From contig NW_014577511.1 of the NCBI RefSeq assembly GCF_000485595.1, forward strand, positions 202,137 to 233,064: a stretch of 30,928 nt of DNA. The letters run 5' to 3'. The position numbers and the translations under genes were made by a program. This stretch comes from Priapulus caudatus (Eukaryota > Priapulida > Priapulimorpha > Priapulimorphida > Priapulidae). The notes beneath the pieces are model-generated. The model did not search any database. It saw only the letters and a program-made list of their open reading frames with translations, and was not told the DNA's origin. Below, piece after piece: positions 28,783 to 30,928 of the stretch (position 1 is the stretch's first letter; each line of letters starts with the position of its first letter).

Positions 28783-30928
28783 GGGAGAGATAGATCGATA
28801 GATAGAAAAATCTCGATACATTAGTAAGGTCACGCTACTCGTCCACCATTACATCGTGTGTCGTGTACATGTACCTACATATACATGAATATATTCAAAA
28901 GCTAATAATACCTATAGCTCTTGATATATTCCTAATTACTTGTAACGATTGTATTTCTTTTGCGCTGTTACGAAATTCGAGTTGAGCTTGCTCCTTGAAA
29001 TAAACAAAACAAACGATGAAAAATAAATTATACGCCTACTGTATTTTATTTGTGACACTTTATTTCGCGTAAAGCATTTACGCAGACATACCCATAGGTC
29101 AGAATTTGCGGCTATACATGTTATACAATCGTGGTGGACAGAACAGTATACTCACTTATTGTTTCGTAATTGAACATGAAATAAATGGACGGGGCACGGT
29201 CTAGCCTGGTCTTAGGAGTGATCTAACCAAACATATTCAGACAATAGACAAACCTACTACGCGTGTATACACAAGAAAGTACTTGAGAAACCCCCATATA
29301 GAAAAACAGCAAGATTATTGCTGATATGGATAAATTCCAGTTACTAATATGCTAAATATAAGGATTATATAAAAGAAACGTGTTATATGAAAATTGATTT
29401 ATCGGAAAGGGTTCGGTGCGGCGGAGTGTAAATGTATTTTTACGAGAAGATAATTCTAGTGCAGAATACCAGTGTACTACTACATTAACTTGATTTAATT
29501 TATACATATCGTTGTGTGTAAGTCTTGGTAGCATATTGAGGCAATGCAGCCAGAAACTGTGGCTATGCTAGGCATAAGCTATAGCTGTGGCATTAAAAAG
29601 GAAATACATGCAGAAAAGAGCATTTCTCTTAGGTTACAGTCCACAGCTTTCGTTTCACTTAAATCTGCATTCCAAACCAGGCACGGGTAGCATTCCTTTG
29701 CATTCGATGTTCTTGATCAAATGAGTCATTTCATGACCTGTCAATGAGACATTGCTGAGTGATAACACATAACAAAATGTTTAATCAACGGATTGGTTAC
29801 GAATACAACTGATTTTGCTAGTGTTAAAAGCATTATGGTCATCTCCGCAAATACGACAAAATAGCCACGACGCCTCTCTTGGTTATTGTTGCTAAGTTGG
29901 CCACGCTAGCCAGATATACGCACGCATTTCACGCTGCACGCCGAATTGTCGACTGTTTCTGCGTTACATACTAATTTTCGTGAAATCACTGGGATCGTGT
30001 ACTTGGTACAACTTACATATTGGATCCATCATCATCTCCTCCGCCAGCTCCATTCTAACAGAAGGGCTCGGATAGTAGATTATTGTCATGACTGAAAGTA
30101 GCATAGGGATGATAGGCACAAATCAATTCCAAATCTAGTTTAGTAAATTCTTAATATACATTACTACATATATATATATATGCGTGTGTGTGCGTGTGTG
30201 TGTATGTGCGTGCGTGTGCGTGTGTGCTTGTGTGTGCGTGCGTGCGTGCGTGCGTGCGTGTTCACAACGCGGACATCTAATTTCGTAAAATTGCCATTGG
30301 GAGGTAATAGATACATGGTGATCCATTGAGATTTCATTTTGCAAGGTAGATAAATTCATGCGGGCTTACGGTGCATCGCCGAGGGTCCATATTGGCAAAG
30401 GTAGTCGCCTATGACGCCTCCGTCGTGTTTGGCCAGAACGCGTTTTCTAACTTCGCTGAGTTTCTTAAATGTGGGGTACCACGTCTGAGGTCTGGGATCA
30501 TGCATGTGATTGTAGAGCAATTCGTAGTAGGCTGAAATGTAAAGCACATGCACGGGATACTGGTAAGATAACCGACTACAACACCGTAATGCATTGATGA
30601 CGACATTTCGTAAATCTCCTGTAACATCGGCTAACGAATTAACATTGCGAACTCAACTCAAGTGAGTAACCAAAAATATAGTTTCTACGTGTGCTAAATG
30701 CTATGGTAAATAGATCCGCTTTTACTAAGCGTTTAAAAAATGCCAACGACACTTCACATCAAATATGGCTAGGTAGGTTATTCGAGAGGCAGCTGATGAA
30801 ATAGCCCGATTGCCAATGTAGCCATCATTTTGATGAGTTTCTAGCTCAAGGAAGCAAGACAGGAATGAATTGGGTTTTCCGAACACAATAGGTTATGCTT
30901 CTTGGTTTTACGTTTATATCTTTGCAGG
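28783..30928. repeat. Segmental duplication unit, second copy (copy C flank), truncated by window end
   Basis: Repeats 22,159-24,430 without any transporter exon before it. Its orphan AATAAA signals lie at 28,999-29,004 and 29,022-29,027. A TG/CG microsatellite occupies 30,170-30,260. Before that array it is nearly identical to its partner; after it, single-base indels become very frequent. Confidence 0.9.

Overview
This window is eukaryotic, from a metazoan and probably an aquatic invertebrate. The evidence is intron-rich coding exons with GT..AG junctions, AATAAA polyadenylation signals, TTAGGG-type interstitial telomeric repeats, very dense CA/TG, ACATAT and TA microsatellites, a Ty3/gypsy relic and several small inverted-repeat DNA transposons. 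The protein family recognised is the animal ammonium transporter family (Amt/MEP type). Species and phylum cannot be fixed from sequence alone.

Layout. (1) About 1-6.8 kb holds the last eight coding exons of an ammonium transporter (copy A), its stop at 5461-5463 and its 3' flank; the 5' exons lie upstream of the window. (2) About 6.8-8.4 kb is an intergenic spacer with a TTCTA-type pyrimidine array and a purine-rich GGAGGCGTAAATG minisatellite. (3) 8,619-21,938 is a complete 12-exon second transporter (copy B), about 575 codons if exon 5 were intact. Its introns have been heavily invaded: intron 1 carries a telomere-repeat inverted-repeat element, a gypsy integrase relic and a second protein relic; intron 4 holds duplicated microsatellite blocks; intron 6 holds a 1.9-kb TIR element that itself contains smaller palindromic elements and a telomeric array. 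(4) 22,159-24,430 is copy B's 3' flank, and it recurs without a gene at 28,783-30,928 (end of window). (5) About 24.5-28.78 kb, between these two flank copies, starts with an inverted (CA)n-linked module and continues as sequence with few simple repeats that I could not identify.

The two transporter copies share eight exons with identical lengths and phases and long stretches of near-identical intron and 3' UTR, so they are a tandem segmental duplication. Copy B differs in a telling way. Its exon 6 has lost the FN..S pore motif that copy A keeps (AFNGGS becomes WVIGGA). Its exon 5 has frame-breaking indels and no recognisable donor. Its 3' UTR carries two independent micro-inversions of about 90 bp. 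The indels in exon 5, and a similar burst of indels after 30.26 kb, both begin just after long microsatellites and could be assembly error.

The most interesting material is structural: the nested intronic transposon with intact target-site duplications, the paired micro-inversions, the copy-specific loss of pore residues, and the repeated (CA)n-linked module. No CRISPR, operon, rRNA or tRNA was recognised.
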